Origin: a virus
Virus record (IMG/VR): IMGVR_UViG_3300044680_000105
Location: 1-31,323 of that record
Length of the DNA: 31,323 bases
Reading direction: 5' to 3' (one strand)
The notes under the pieces: model-generated
The model's input: the letters and a program-made list of their open reading frames with translations, nothing else
What the model was told of the DNA's origin: nothing
Database searches by the model: none
In this document: in pieces, positions 16,076 to 24,421 of the stretch
Layout of the letters: each line of letters starts with the position of its first letter
How positions within the stretch are numbered: position 1 is the stretch's first letter
Program-made: the position numbers and the translations under genes

Positions 16076-18391
16076 TTAGACCGTGGCCGCGCCCGGAGGC
16101 GTGGATTTCTTCTGTACCGACGTCGCAGCTTCCGGAGCATGAGTTGGCGCCGGTTTACCCGGTGCGCCCTGGGGCGGCGCCATCATCGCTTGCTGCATCA
16201 TTTCGGCCATCATTTTTTGCTGGTGCGCGGCGGCGTGCAACTCAACGTTGGCAATACCTGCAGCGTTGCCCTTGCCGTCAGATCCGCCACTCGCTAATTC
16301 TCTTCGGCAATCGTCCGAAGATAAGAATTCCTGGCACTTGGCGAATTCCCATTTGTCGTAGTCGAATTTCCCGATGGGCACGGAAGATTGTGGCTGGGGC
16401 GGCATGAACGGCGGCGCGGGAAGTCCCTGCGCAGCCGCCTGCACTCCCTGCGCAGCATGGGCAATCTGCGCTTGCTGAATTTCTTCGGGCGCGGGTGCAA
16501 CTGGATTCTCTCGCAAGAGGATCTCGATTTCCTGCGTCTGTTTTTCGTAGGCCATCGCTGGCGTGAGCGTCAGATCGCCGTGCCCGTTCAACTCCAGATA
16601 TTTCTCCCAGTTGTCCGGCGACTCGAAAATGGTGGCGCCCAGCGGCGAGGCAGCGGCGGCGGTTACAATGTTCTGCAGGTTCGCCCGGCGCGCGGCCACG
16701 CTGTCAGGGAAATTGGAATCGGTGAGGTGGAAATGGAAATTGCCCTTTGTGAGTTTTTCGATCTGGTATTTCGCGGTGCCGCCTTGTCCGGTAACGACGA
16801 TGCCTTTGGCGTGGTCTGGGTTCTTCGTCGCAAGCAGCGCGGCGTGATAGTAAATGCCGCAGAACATGGAGCCCATCGCCGAGGCGGACATGCCAAGCAT
16901 CCCCATGGCCTGCGAGCGGTCCATCGCCGCCTTGCTTGCGGTGTGATCTCCAGGAGCCACTTCGCCAGTCAATGCGGGAAGCGAACCGGTAATGAATTGC
17001 GCCAGTGGGCCGCGATCTTCCGCCATAGACTGGATGAAGGTTGCGGAGAGAACCATCTCAGGCTCGCGATAGACTGCATCTTGAACGGTTTCGCCCGGCC
17101 GCAGTTCCTTCACTTCGTGAAAAGCGTAAGGCTCGCTGCGCTGATTCAGTAGAGCATCATAATCGACAGCTTTTCCGCTGACCCAGGTGGCGGGCCAACC
17201 TTTTTCATAGGCCTCGCGCTCGGCGTTTTTCTTGTCGTTGAAGGAATCCTGGACCACAACCATGCTTTCCATCATGGCGCGGCCGGTCATTCCGTCTCCC
17301 TGACGCGGAAAGGCGATGTCGATCGCGTCATCCATCGACTCTTCCCAGCTTTCGGCGTAGTTCTCGCCGACAAACACGACATGGGCTCCAGTCGGGAATA
17401 GTTCCTTAAACTTGTCGCCCACCGTGGTGCCGGGTTCGTCTCTGAATTCCTCTTCACAGCAATTGCACTCGAAAGCCGCGGGCCGCAGAAAGCCATTCAG
17501 CCGCGTGGTCACGAATTGAAGCGACGCGCCGTTGAGGAAATAGCTTTTGCGCGCCTGCCGCACGCCGAGGCGAGCCCAGCGTTCCCAATCGCTTTCTCCA
17601 GGGGATCCTTGGCCGCCTTCGATCTTGTCTTTGATGTGCTCGTATTCTTTTTTGGCGTTCCACACGTCAGGATCGTCGAACAAAAACACAAAAGGGCAAT
17701 CCGCGAGACTTTTGGCAAAGATTGGGACTTTCGATTCCAGTGTTCCAAAGATGCGCGCCGTCTCCATTTTGCGCGGTTCGCCTTGCTCGTTCGTTCCCCA
17801 CTTCTGTTCGTCGGCCATCGTCAAGGTCCAAGCAATCGTGCGGCCCGAGAGACAGAACATGCGGGCGATCTTCTTCTGTAAATCCTTGACGTCGTTCGCC
17901 TGATCGAACTTTTTGCGGTAGCCTTCCCCGACATTCTGGGCTTCAATGTCCTCGGCCTGGCTGGGATCATCGGCATCGGCTGCGATGGCGGGAGGGGATT
18001 GCGTCAGTACCGCTTCGAGACTGCGCTGGTACGGATAGAAAATGTTGTAATCGTCCATGTAATCCGGACACTGAATGTGCTTGCTTCCTACGTCGATGTA
18101 GCCGCCCGCCATGCCGATTTGGTAGACACCGGTTCCGTAGTTCGGATAAACGTGCTGGATGCCGTCAGAGTAGAAGCGGTGTAAGCGGTCCTTCAAGACT
18201 TCAATCCGCCGGTCGTAGAGATCGCGCTTTTGACATTCACTGATGACAGCTTTCAAAACGGTTTTTAACTGCTCAGGCAAATCACGGTTTTTCTCGCCGT
18301 AACCCTGCGGAGCTTCGTCCTGGCCGGAAGTCACGTCAGGCGAGTCGGCGCCGTCTGGCAGTTGGTCGATCAGTTGAGTTGGGGATATCAC
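16076..18391 (-). CDS. Portal protein (P22-type size)
   Basis: The product has 771 aa from a GTG; no clear ribosome site precedes it. It sits upstream of the scaffold-like and capsid genes and downstream of terminase. Its length and style fit the large portal proteins of P22-like short-tailed phages (725 aa in P22). An N-terminal acidic linker leads into DRRIEVLKDRLHRFYSDGIQHV. Residues ~150-400 are mixed alpha/beta with several Trp and a CNCCEEEF cluster near 310. Residues 455-520 are Gly/Ala-rich, including GDHTASKAAMDRSQAMGMLG. The C-terminal ~120 residues are Gln/Ala/Met/Pro-rich with helices, as in the portal barrel or crown. The portal forms the dodecameric DNA entry channel. The identification rests on order, size and composition. 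Confidence 0.75.
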   Translation of the reverse strand: MISPTQLIDQLPDGADSPDVTSGQDEAPQGYGEKNRDLPEQLKTVLKAVISECQKRDLYDRRIEVLKDRLHRFYSDGIQHVYPNYGTGVYQIGMAGGYIDVGSKHIQCPDYMDDYNIFYPYQRSLEAVLTQSPPAIAADADDPSQAEDIEAQNVGEGYRKKFDQANDVKDLQKKIARMFCLSGRTIAWTLTMADEQKWGTNEQGEPRKMETARIFGTLESKVPIFAKSLADCPFVFLFDDPDVWNAKKEYEHIKDKIEGGQGSPGESDWERWARLGVRQARKSYFLNGASLQFVTTRLNGFLRPAAFECNCCEEEFRDEPGTTVGDKFKELFPTGAHVVFVGENYAESWEESMDDAIDIAFPRQGDGMTGRAMMESMVVVQDSFNDKKNAEREAYEKGWPATWVSGKAVDYDALLNQRSEPYAFHEVKELRPGETVQDAVYREPEMVLSATFIQSMAEDRGPLAQFITGSLPALTGEVAPGDHTASKAAMDRSQAMGMLGMSASAMGSMFCGIYYHAALLATKNPDHAKGIVVTGQGGTAKYQIEKLTKGNFHFHLTDSNFPDSVAARRANLQNIVTAAAASPLGATIFESPDNWEKYLELNGHGDLTLTPAMAYEKQTQEIEILLRENPVAPAPEEIQQAQIAHAAQGVQAAAQGLPAPPFMPPQPQSSVPIGKFDYDKWEFAKCQEFLSSDDCRRELASGGSDGKGNAAGIANVELHAAAHQQKMMAEMMQQAMMAPPQGAPGKPAPTHAPEAATSVQKKSTPPGAATV

Positions 18392-18425
18392 GAGGGGGAC
18401 TACACTTTAAAACAGGAGCGAGTTC

Positions 18426-18653
18426 ATGAGCGAGTTTCGTTTACCGTCGCCAGATCCGACGCACTACGCGAAACGCCTAATACTGGCCAAGTTCGGCGGG
18501 TTGTTTCCATCTTCCGTGACTGCAATGGAATTGATAGAACTCATGGTGGAGTTTTCTAAATTCGAAAGCGAGCGCGCCAACGAGTACCAGCGAATCGCCG
18601 AGGATCTGGTCGCCTTGCGACTGCCGGCGCCGATCATCACCAAACGTCTTTAA
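18426..18653 (+). CDS. Small inverted gene in the late block
   Basis: The product has 75 aa (MSEFRLPSPDPTHYAKRLIL start). AGGAG lies 7 nt before the ATG, and a TACACT hexamer with TTGGGG 16 nt further upstream could be a weak promoter. It occupies the whole space between the divergent portal start (18391) and the convergent stop at 18650; the two stops overlap by 4 nt tail-to-tail. The product is mostly helical, with the segment AMELIELMVEFSKFESERANEYQRIAEDLVAL (quoted positions 33-64 in part) typical of a short coiled coil. An independently expressed small phage gene ('moron'-like) is the simplest view. No function was recognised. Confidence 0.65.
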   Translation: MSEFRLPSPDPTHYAKRLILAKFGGLFPSSVTAMELIELMVEFSKFESERANEYQRIAEDLVALRLPAPIITKRL

Positions 18654-18886
18654 TTCACGCGTCCGCCGATCCGCTCGCAAATCTCAAGATTCCGCGCCAT
18701 CAGTTCCGCGTCGAGTAGAGCTTTGACAGCCGACATCAATAGATCACAACAAAACGTTTCGCCTTGCGCGGTTCTATGCCCGCAGTATGGACAGCCGAAA
18801 AACTTCTGCTTGCCAGAATGTATGAGATCGATCTGTTCGGCGACGCAGACGAGTTTCTTTTCGGCAGTGAGAAGGTCGGGATTCAT
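18650..18886 (-). CDS. Small zinc-binding-like phage protein
   Basis: The product has 78 aa from the ATG at 18886, which shares one base with the upstream TGA (TGATG) and has AGAGG 5 nt upstream; the longer frame to 19000 has no site. It contains a C-x2-C-x-H pattern (FFGCPYCGHRTAQGETFCCDLL) typical of a small zinc finger, with a helix at either side. It is coupled to the 66-aa gene and shares its terminal bases with the convergent plus-strand gene. Function unknown. Confidence 0.65.
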   Translation of the reverse strand: MNPDLLTAEKKLVCVAEQIDLIHSGKQKFFGCPYCGHRTAQGETFCCDLLMSAVKALLDAELMARNLEICERIGGRVN

Positions 18887-19086
18887 CAGGACCTCTTTGG
18901 GGGTAACAGAGCGTGAACAGTTTTCTTTCCCGCAATTCGGGTTTGGTGGAGCTTGCCCACTTTCCGGGGAAGCGAGCCTTTCGGCGTGGCGGCATCCCAT
19001 TCGGATACCGCCGCCTTCCCGCCGAGTGCTTTCAGACCCGCCGAGGAATGTCCCCAGCGGGCCTGCTGAATTGACTTCCAGGGCAT
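18886..19086 (-). CDS. Small basic phage protein
   Basis: The product has 66 aa (MPWKSIQQARWGHSSAGLKA start). Both ends are coupled: its ATG shares a base with the TGA of the 576-aa gene, and its TGA shares a base with the next ATG. It is rich in Lys, Gly, Ala and Trp and resembles small phage proteins that begin M-x-W-K-S and contain a W-G-x-S-x-A-G-x-K-A-L-G motif; their function is not known to me. The coupling makes it unlikely to be a chance frame. Confidence 0.65.
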   Translation of the reverse strand: MPWKSIQQARWGHSSAGLKALGGKAAVSEWDAATPKGSLPRKVGKLHQTRIAGKKTVHALLPPKRS

Positions 19087-20816
19087 CAGTTGACGATTCT
19101 TACAGTTGCACCTTGCAGCGTGCTTCCGGCTCCGTCGGTTCCGGTGGTGTGTGCCAGTTCGACCGAGAGATGTGCGGGAAGCGCCAAGTTGAGAGAGCCG
19201 ACCGCAGCAACCAGACTCGTGGAAGCAACACCGGAATTCGCGCCCGCCGTGACTTGTGCGACGGTTACAAATCCGAGGCCTGGCGTGATGGTTCCGCCCG
19301 TTGCCGAGGTAGAAACCACGGTAGTAGTGAATTGCTGACAGAACTGGAAGTTAGACGCTGCGGCCAGCGCCACTGTGTCGGTAATGTTGATGGAACTAAG
19401 TTTCACCGGGGTTCCAGCCGAAACGTTGGAACCTTCCGCGTCCCACCATACCGTAATCGTATCCACGGTGTCGGCGGTCGTGCTGGTTTTCACAATCAGC
19501 CCGCAGATTTCGATCGTGCGCCCCACCCCATAGTTCATGAAGTTGGCGGGAAGCGGGAAGCTTCCTTCCACTTCACCGATGGTGGTCTGAGCCGCGGCAG
19601 TGATCGGAAAGACGATGTGCTCTGCCTGCACTCCCGGAACGCCGACACGGTTTCCGGGAACATAAGCGTAAGTCGCGTGCGCTTCTTCGTTCGGGTTGTG
19701 CTGCAACGCCGACACCGAACCGATCATGGGAGCGAGAGTGTTCGTGACGACCGGATAGCCGGTAAATTGCATCCCGCCTTTGAATAGAGTATTTACCCCA
19801 ACGGTTGAGCCCGCCTGTCCATAAACCGAGTTGGCAATGGCGCAGGCCGGCGTAGTCGTTTCCAAAGTCGTCAGCGTGCAAACGCCTGCCGACACCGGAA
19901 CCGCAAGCAGAACCGTCGGCTGGGTCAGTAGGGGCACGGAATATGCCAAAACGTAAGAGCCGCCACTCACCGAGAGATACGGTTTCCATCCGACCACGTT
20001 ATCCGTCCGGGCCGTGGACGATACGCCCATGTCAATCGCCTTACTCACTACCGACGTGTAAGAGTTACTAGCCGAACACGGAGACTCGTTGCCGTTGATG
20101 TCGACCAGAGTGTAGCAACCGTACACCGTACCAGACCAACTGGCCGATCCCGCGACTGTGGTATCCGAGCAAAACTGGTGCGTGCTATCGCAAGCCACTT
20201 GCCCAGCTAAAACGGTGGGAGCCGCCAAAAGACTGGTGGTCGAGGGAAGGCTATTCCACATCTGGATAGCGCCTTTTCGCGAGTCCTGAACGCTGACACC
20301 AGTGAACGGAACTGCTGTATTAAGAAGAGCGTCGGTTCCACCGAGCAGAGTCCACTGCGGATCGACGTTCACAACTCCGCCACCAAAAGCGAGGGCGTAA
20401 TTAATGGCTTCCTGCAGCCCAGCGGTCCCGGACCGCACTTGATCGCCTTGGGAATGAGCATAAGAAAAGGTTGCCGTGATTGTGCAAGTCTGATAGACAG
20501 CCGGAGTTGAACAGGATACAGCGGACGGAGTCACGGTTTCCATGCTCGTACCGGATCCAACCGTGATTGGAGCTGTGACTGAAACTGGGTAGAACTGCAA
20601 CCCGGTCGGCGTCGATGCGTATCCGTAATTCAGGGTGAGCGTGTAACTTCCAGTATTGCTCGAACCGGCGGCAACCCCGAGCCCCGGCGAGGCATTGTTC
20701 CAACCATAAGCAAAATCCGAGGCGTAGAATCCGCCGCGCTGTTGAATGTTTGTGTACTGAGCAAAGGCGCTCGCCGCGAGAATCAGAACGCCCAGGATAA
20801 ACGCGATTTTCTTCAT
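19086..20816 (-). CDS. Secreted beta-rich phage protein
   Basis: The product has 576 aa, with GAGGAG 9 nt before the ATG. The first 19 residues (MKKIAFILGVLILAASAFA) are a textbook signal peptide with an AFA cleavage site followed by Gln. The mature part is rich in Thr, Ser, Val, Gly and Ala, beta-type throughout, with paired Cys (e.g. CSTPAVYQTC, CDSTHQFC) that could form disulfides after export. It lies between the His-rich gene and the portal gene group, not in the usual fibre position. A virion surface protein or an exported protein that alters the host envelope are both possible. No adhesin family was recognised. It shares signal and composition, but no obvious alignable sequence, with the gene at 1-1976. 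Confidence 0.7.
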   Translation of the reverse strand: MKKIAFILGVLILAASAFAQYTNIQQRGGFYASDFAYGWNNASPGLGVAAGSSNTGSYTLTLNYGYASTPTGLQFYPVSVTAPITVGSGTSMETVTPSAVSCSTPAVYQTCTITATFSYAHSQGDQVRSGTAGLQEAINYALAFGGGVVNVDPQWTLLGGTDALLNTAVPFTGVSVQDSRKGAIQMWNSLPSTTSLLAAPTVLAGQVACDSTHQFCSDTTVAGSASWSGTVYGCYTLVDINGNESPCSASNSYTSVVSKAIDMGVSSTARTDNVVGWKPYLSVSGGSYVLAYSVPLLTQPTVLLAVPVSAGVCTLTTLETTTPACAIANSVYGQAGSTVGVNTLFKGGMQFTGYPVVTNTLAPMIGSVSALQHNPNEEAHATYAYVPGNRVGVPGVQAEHIVFPITAAAQTTIGEVEGSFPLPANFMNYGVGRTIEICGLIVKTSTTADTVDTITVWWDAEGSNVSAGTPVKLSSINITDTVALAAASNFQFCQQFTTTVVSTSATGGTITPGLGFVTVAQVTAGANSGVASTSLVAAVGSLNLALPAHLSVELAHTTGTDGAGSTLQGATVRIVN

Positions 20817-20854
20817 TGTGATACTCTCCTCGGGCCTGCGCCCTCTTGAAATTA

Positions 20855-21325
20855 TTACCCGTTGAATCCGCCGAGCTGGCCGCCGTTCTCTTGTTCATCG
20901 TGCTCAGCGCCATTCTCGGAATTTTCTTGACCTTCTTCGTCGAGGAATTTCCCCATCGACTCCTTCAATTCCTCGATATTTTCGTGGTCGTGCGTGCCCT
21001 CGTGCTCACTGGCTTCGTTGACGCCGTGCGAGTGCATCATCATGCCGTCGTGATGGATGTGCATGTGCTTGCCCTCTGGCGCATGTTGATGCGCGACGTG
21101 CATTAAGGCGTGACCGAGGTCGGGATGCTCTTCGCGCGCGCCATCGTGGCCTTCACTGTGGAAGGTTCCGTCTCCGTGATCGTGCAGAGTAGTGATCTTC
21201 TCCGAATTCTCGGCCGGTCCACCCTCGACACCGCTCGCTGGCTTCGCGAGCCCCTTACTTAACAGCTTGCCGCCCACCGGACGCAAACCACTCATGTGAA
21301 AACCGCCTTTTTCATCCCTTGGCAT
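20855..21325 (-). CDS. Histidine-rich phage protein
   Basis: The product has 156 aa from the ATG at 21325 (AAGGAG 8 nt upstream); the extension to 21493 is antisense-like, Arg-rich and inside the neighbouring gene. An alternative ATG lies ten codons in. Residues ~45-120 hold about 18 His, many as H-x-H (HDHGDG, HMHIHHDG, HSHG, HDHEN), which suggests metal binding. The last ~40 residues are strongly acidic with a helix (EELKESMGKFLDEEGQE). It overlaps the upstream gene by 14 nt. Similar His-rich proteins occur between terminase and portal genes in some phages. The role is unknown; candidates are a capsid/packaging accessory protein or metal-dependent assembly factor. Confidence 0.7.
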   Translation of the reverse strand: MPRDEKGGFHMSGLRPVGGKLLSKGLAKPASGVEGGPAENSEKITTLHDHGDGTFHSEGHDGAREEHPDLGHALMHVAHQHAPEGKHMHIHHDGMMMHSHGVNEASEHEGTHDHENIEELKESMGKFLDEEGQENSENGAEHDEQENGGQLGGFNG

Positions 21326-21677
21326 CGCTCTTCTCCTTCTGTACTGATTCTGCCGGGGCAGATGCCTCGGTGGTTGGTGGTAAACTTCGATCCGTGGCGA
21401 AACCGTGACCTGCGGTCGTGTTGCTGAACGCTTCAGTTTTCTCCGCCTTCGTTTTTGCGACGGCATCATTGAGGGCTTGGTTGCGAGCGGCAACGACCCT
21501 AGCCATGGCGGGATTCACTGGAACCTTGGGACTCGTCACCTCTCGGGGAGTGGCCTTCTCGCCAATCTCTTCCTCGATAATTGCCTGTGCGCGCTCCATG
21601 CTGTGCTTGTCCAGGTTCATCAGCAGCCCTGCTTTCATCCGGGCTAAAATTCGGTCAACGGCGTTCAGTATTGGCAC
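21312..21677 (-). CDS. Hypothetical packaging-region protein
   Basis: The product has 121 aa from a GTG at 21677 with GAGGAG 6 nt upstream; this start is preferred over the longer frame to 21710. It overlaps the upstream membrane-protein gene by 23 nt. It is helical and charged: residues 1-40 (AVDRILARMKAGLLMNLDKHS and onward) look amphipathic, residues 60-85 continue as a helix, and the C-terminal 30 residues are Pro/Ser/Thr-rich and disordered. No motif was recognised. Terminase-to-portal position suggests a packaging or head-assembly accessory. Confidence 0.6.
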   Translation of the reverse strand: MPILNAVDRILARMKAGLLMNLDKHSMERAQAIIEEEIGEKATPREVTSPKVPVNPAMARVVAARNQALNDAVAKTKAEKTEAFSNTTAGHGFATDRSLPPTTEASAPAESVQKEKSDAKG

Positions 21678-21996
21678 GCTTTGTCTCCTCTTCGCGCTCT
21701 TGGTCTGCACGTTCGCGTTCGTTGATGGCGAGAACCTGACGCCAGTTCTTAGCCCGAATGGTGTCGCCTGCGAGTTTCGGGGCGCGCCGCTCAGCTAACG
21801 TTAGTTCGGTACGAACGGCTTGCAGTTCTTCATTTTTCGCCGCAATCACATCTTGGAGGTGCTTCTCGGACGCCAACGCCGCATCAACAAACTTCTTACG
21901 CATTTCAGCGGCTTGCCGAGACGCAAGATATGAGCCTAGAACCAAGCCTAAAACCGTAGACACCAAAATTAGAAAGACAATCAGGAACGCGCCCAA
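21655..21996 (-). CDS. Membrane-anchored coiled-coil protein
   Basis: The product has 113 aa. Residues 4-26 are one transmembrane helix (IVFLILVSTVLGLVLGSYLA), followed by a basic stop-transfer patch (SRQAAEMRKKF) and an extended Glu/Lys/Arg coiled coil to the end. The start overlaps the 3' end of the large terminase gene by 16 nt. This is the shape of inner-membrane spanin (Rz-like) proteins, but there is no endolysin or outer-membrane lipoprotein beside it, so spanin is only one option; another is an anchor for packaging at the membrane. Confidence 0.6.
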   Translation of the reverse strand: MGAFLIVFLILVSTVLGLVLGSYLASRQAAEMRKKFVDAALASEKHLQDVIAAKNEELQAVRTELTLAERRAPKLAGDTIRAKNWRQVLAINERERADQEREEETKRANTERR

Positions 21997-23708
21997 TTGC
22001 TTGCCCTCCGCTTCTGCGCCTTGTTGTCGTGCTCAAATTTCGTCATGGCCATCGCTCGCGCTTGCACCTGATCCGGCGTGTTCGCGGGCATTGAGTTCCA
22101 GAATTCTTTCGCGCGCACGGGCAATGGAGCTTCTTTTCGCGGAGAAAGCCAAGACTTGATGAAATAGCGAGCCGTGTCTCCACAATCCTGCTCGATCTTC
22201 GCCTGGCTCTGGTCCGTCTTCAAAACATCGTCGATCTTTTTCGGATCGCGCATCAGGAGCGGGATGGAATTCAGCAATTCCGAACACTCGGCGCTGATGA
22301 GCCAAACGGTATCCGTTGCCGCTTTCCCTCGCACCATGATCTCACTGAGGGGATCAGCCTTACCACGCATCTTTGCGTTATAAAGCAAGGCATACATCAG
22401 GAGATAGCCGCCAGCGCGATCATTGTCGGCAGGAATTGGACGAGGAAGTCCAAAAGGGGAGAGCTGAGCGGCAATCTCATCTGCCGTGGTGTTGGCCGAA
22501 TCGCGCTCGCCGAAGGCGTCTGGACTCAGGAAATAACTCTGGGTGTCTTTCCGCTCACCAGCCGGCGTGCGCTCGACAATGCCAGCCCCAACCTGCGGCG
22601 AGGTCATCTCGTTTATGATCCATTCCCGGTAAGTCACCAGCACGTTGACGGGCTTCGTGACTTCCCACCTAAGAATGTCCCACATCCGCTTTGGGCTCGC
22701 TAGTGTCACGCCATGCCACTGGGTAACGCAGAAGTGGGCTTTTCCCCAGTCCGTGCTCAGTCCAGTTTTATCCCACGGCTGAATCAGCGCCTCGGCTTGC
22801 GCCTGCGTAATCATCGTGGCCGAGCGGTCAAACACTCGGCCGAAGTAGGCGCCTTCGAACGCATCCCAGGAACCCAGCCAATCGCGCGCACGGTAGGATT
22901 CTTCGTCGGTATCGAGCGCCTGGGTGTACTCACCGCGGCTGGCGGCGTACTGCATCCGCTCTTCGTCCGAGAAAATGTCATAGTAGCGACGCTCGCAAAG
23001 GCGGTCTTCGGTCCACTCCGCTTTTGGGATGCCGTCCGCTTCGAGATTAGCTTCGCAGGTCCGGCGCTCTGCGGGCGTGAGCCCATCTTGGCGGAGCGCC
23101 GGCCGGACCCATTCCACGTTGTCCCATGGATTGAACTTGATGAAATCGTAATTCTCAGGGTTTTCGCGAGCGTTGTATTCGTGAGTATGGAACCACTTGC
23201 GCAAGGTCTGAATGCCGACGCCACCCATGTTATGCGAGAGAACCATCTTTGATCCGCCGGTCGGCCAGCGGCAAGCTTTGTACATCTCGCGAATTTCGAG
23301 CTCGATGAACTGCTCAGCCTGGTCGACGAAGATGTACTTGTAGTTCGCCGAACGAAAGAATTCCTCAACTGCATCGTAATTCTCGGCATAGCCGAGGTCG
23401 AGCTGGCTGCCATTCGGAAGGACTAACTTTTTGTCCGTCTTGAAATAGTGCTCGCTCAACTGCGGATAGGTTTGGAGCAGCGGATCGATGTGATATTTGC
23501 GAAGCTGCGTGTATGTTCGCATGACGATGCAGACGCGAATTCCCGGCTCCTCCATCATGACGGTAAGCGAGATGCGGTCGATGCCGCCCGACTTTGCGGA
23601 ACCGCGGCCACCACCAGCACCAACAATTCTGGCCTTGCCGTCCCGCAGTGTGTCGTAGAGCATCCACTGCTTCGGCTGGAGGCGGACTGGGATGCGGAGA
23701 GTGTCCAT
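21981..23708 (-). CDS. terL: Terminase large subunit
   Basis: This is the packaging motor ATPase/nuclease, 575 aa from the ATG at 23708, 4 nt after the upstream stop; a TTG at 23729 is a weaker alternative inside the previous gene. The Walker A is GGGRGSAKS at residues 32-40, and the Walker B strand YIFVDQAE is at ~125-132 with D129 and E132 (Q fills the usual second position of a DE pair). A central domain is followed by an RNase H-like nuclease region beginning near LSTDWGKAHFC, where the Asp is the likely metal ligand, and later acidic positions. Length fits TerL (450-600 aa). It packages concatemeric DNA through the portal encoded downstream. Confidence 0.9.
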   Translation of the reverse strand: MDTLRIPVRLQPKQWMLYDTLRDGKARIVGAGGGRGSAKSGGIDRISLTVMMEEPGIRVCIVMRTYTQLRKYHIDPLLQTYPQLSEHYFKTDKKLVLPNGSQLDLGYAENYDAVEEFFRSANYKYIFVDQAEQFIELEIREMYKACRWPTGGSKMVLSHNMGGVGIQTLRKWFHTHEYNARENPENYDFIKFNPWDNVEWVRPALRQDGLTPAERRTCEANLEADGIPKAEWTEDRLCERRYYDIFSDEERMQYAASRGEYTQALDTDEESYRARDWLGSWDAFEGAYFGRVFDRSATMITQAQAEALIQPWDKTGLSTDWGKAHFCVTQWHGVTLASPKRMWDILRWEVTKPVNVLVTYREWIINEMTSPQVGAGIVERTPAGERKDTQSYFLSPDAFGERDSANTTADEIAAQLSPFGLPRPIPADNDRAGGYLLMYALLYNAKMRGKADPLSEIMVRGKAATDTVWLISAECSELLNSIPLLMRDPKKIDDVLKTDQSQAKIEQDCGDTARYFIKSWLSPRKEAPLPVRAKEFWNSMPANTPDQVQARAMAMTKFEHDNKAQKRRASNWARS

Positions 23709-23712
23709 CAGA

Positions 23713-24063
23713 TTAGCGACTAATCGCAATCACCGTAGCGCCCGGATCGCCGGCAGTCTTGACCGCCAGGAACAGCGCGCTGGTGCGAAACGTGATCGCG
23801 ATTCCCGCAGCGCAGGTGATTGCCGTCCCGGTCGCCGCGTTGGTCAACGCCAGATAGTTCGCCGATCCGGTGTCGGCATCCGCAACGACAACTGTCAGCG
23901 TGGTCGCCGAGTGGTTGTAGATGGTCACGTCCGCCGGTTCGCCCGCGACCGGCCCGAGCGCGACCGCTTGCGAGGTGGCTACCCCGCCAAGAGACGCGTT
24001 TGAAAGCTGTAAACTCTGACCCGCGCTCAGCCCAATCGCTTGTCCTGGTCCTGGATAGATCAT
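23713..24063 (-). CDS. Small beta-rich protein between terminase genes
   Basis: The product has 116 aa, with GGGAG 6 nt before the ATG. It is mostly beta: Ala/Thr/Val-rich strands with Gly turns (GQSLQLSNASLGG, VTIYNHSATTLTVVVAD, AGIAITFRTSALFLAVK). There is no signal or membrane segment. It resembles small virion decoration or trimerising beta-sandwich proteins, yet it lies between the small- and large-terminase genes, 4 nt from terL. Role unknown; a capsid-surface protein is inferred from composition. Confidence 0.65.
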   Translation of the reverse strand: MIYPGPGQAIGLSAGQSLQLSNASLGGVATSQAVALGPVAGEPADVTIYNHSATTLTVVVADADTGSANYLALTNAATGTAITCAAGIAITFRTSALFLAVKTAGDPGATVIAISR

Positions 24064-24072
24064 GGTATCTCC

Positions 24073-24420
24073 CTATTTCTTAGTGCCGCGCGTTCCGATG
24101 CGTTCGAGCACGAACACGGCTCGGCCGCTGAGCTCCACTTTTGTATTGTGGTCAACGGGCTGCACTGGCATCCCGGCGGCGTGGTTCTGAATCTCGCGCT
24201 CGACGCGAAATCGAATCTCATAGAGCTTCTGCCCCTTGGCGTCCACCGCATTTCGTAACTCTTCCCATCGTTGTTTAGTGGAAGAATCGTTGTAGAGATC
24301 GATCGCAAGCTGCTTAGAGAGAGTGGGAAGAACAATCTTGTCTTTCGATGGCCGGCCGACCTTCTTGCCATTGGCCGCTGCCTTGGCCCGAGTGTCGCCG
24401 CCTTTGTTGGCTTTCGGCAT
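24073..24420 (-). CDS. Putative terminase small subunit
   Basis: The product has 115 aa; the ATG is 1 nt after the upstream TGA. The N-terminal 30 residues are Lys/Arg/Gly-rich (ANGKKVGRPSKDK, an AT-hook-like GRP motif that could contact DNA). The rest is helical (TLSKQLAIDLYNDSSTKQRWEELR) with a C-terminal strand. Place just before the large subunit, size and basic N-terminus fit a DNA-recognising small terminase subunit, though no clear helix-turn-helix is visible. Inference from context is stronger than from sequence. Confidence 0.55.
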   Translation of the reverse strand: MPKANKGGDTRAKAAANGKKVGRPSKDKIVLPTLSKQLAIDLYNDSSTKQRWEELRNAVDAKGQKLYEIRFRVEREIQNHAAGMPVQPVDHNTKVELSGRAVFVLERIGTRGTKK

Positions 24421-24421
24421 C

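Noticed and set aside
18723-19787. 354-aa plus-strand frame
   Set aside because: It is antisense to three coupled minus-strand genes; its composition is Arg/Ser/Gly-rich as in other shadows.
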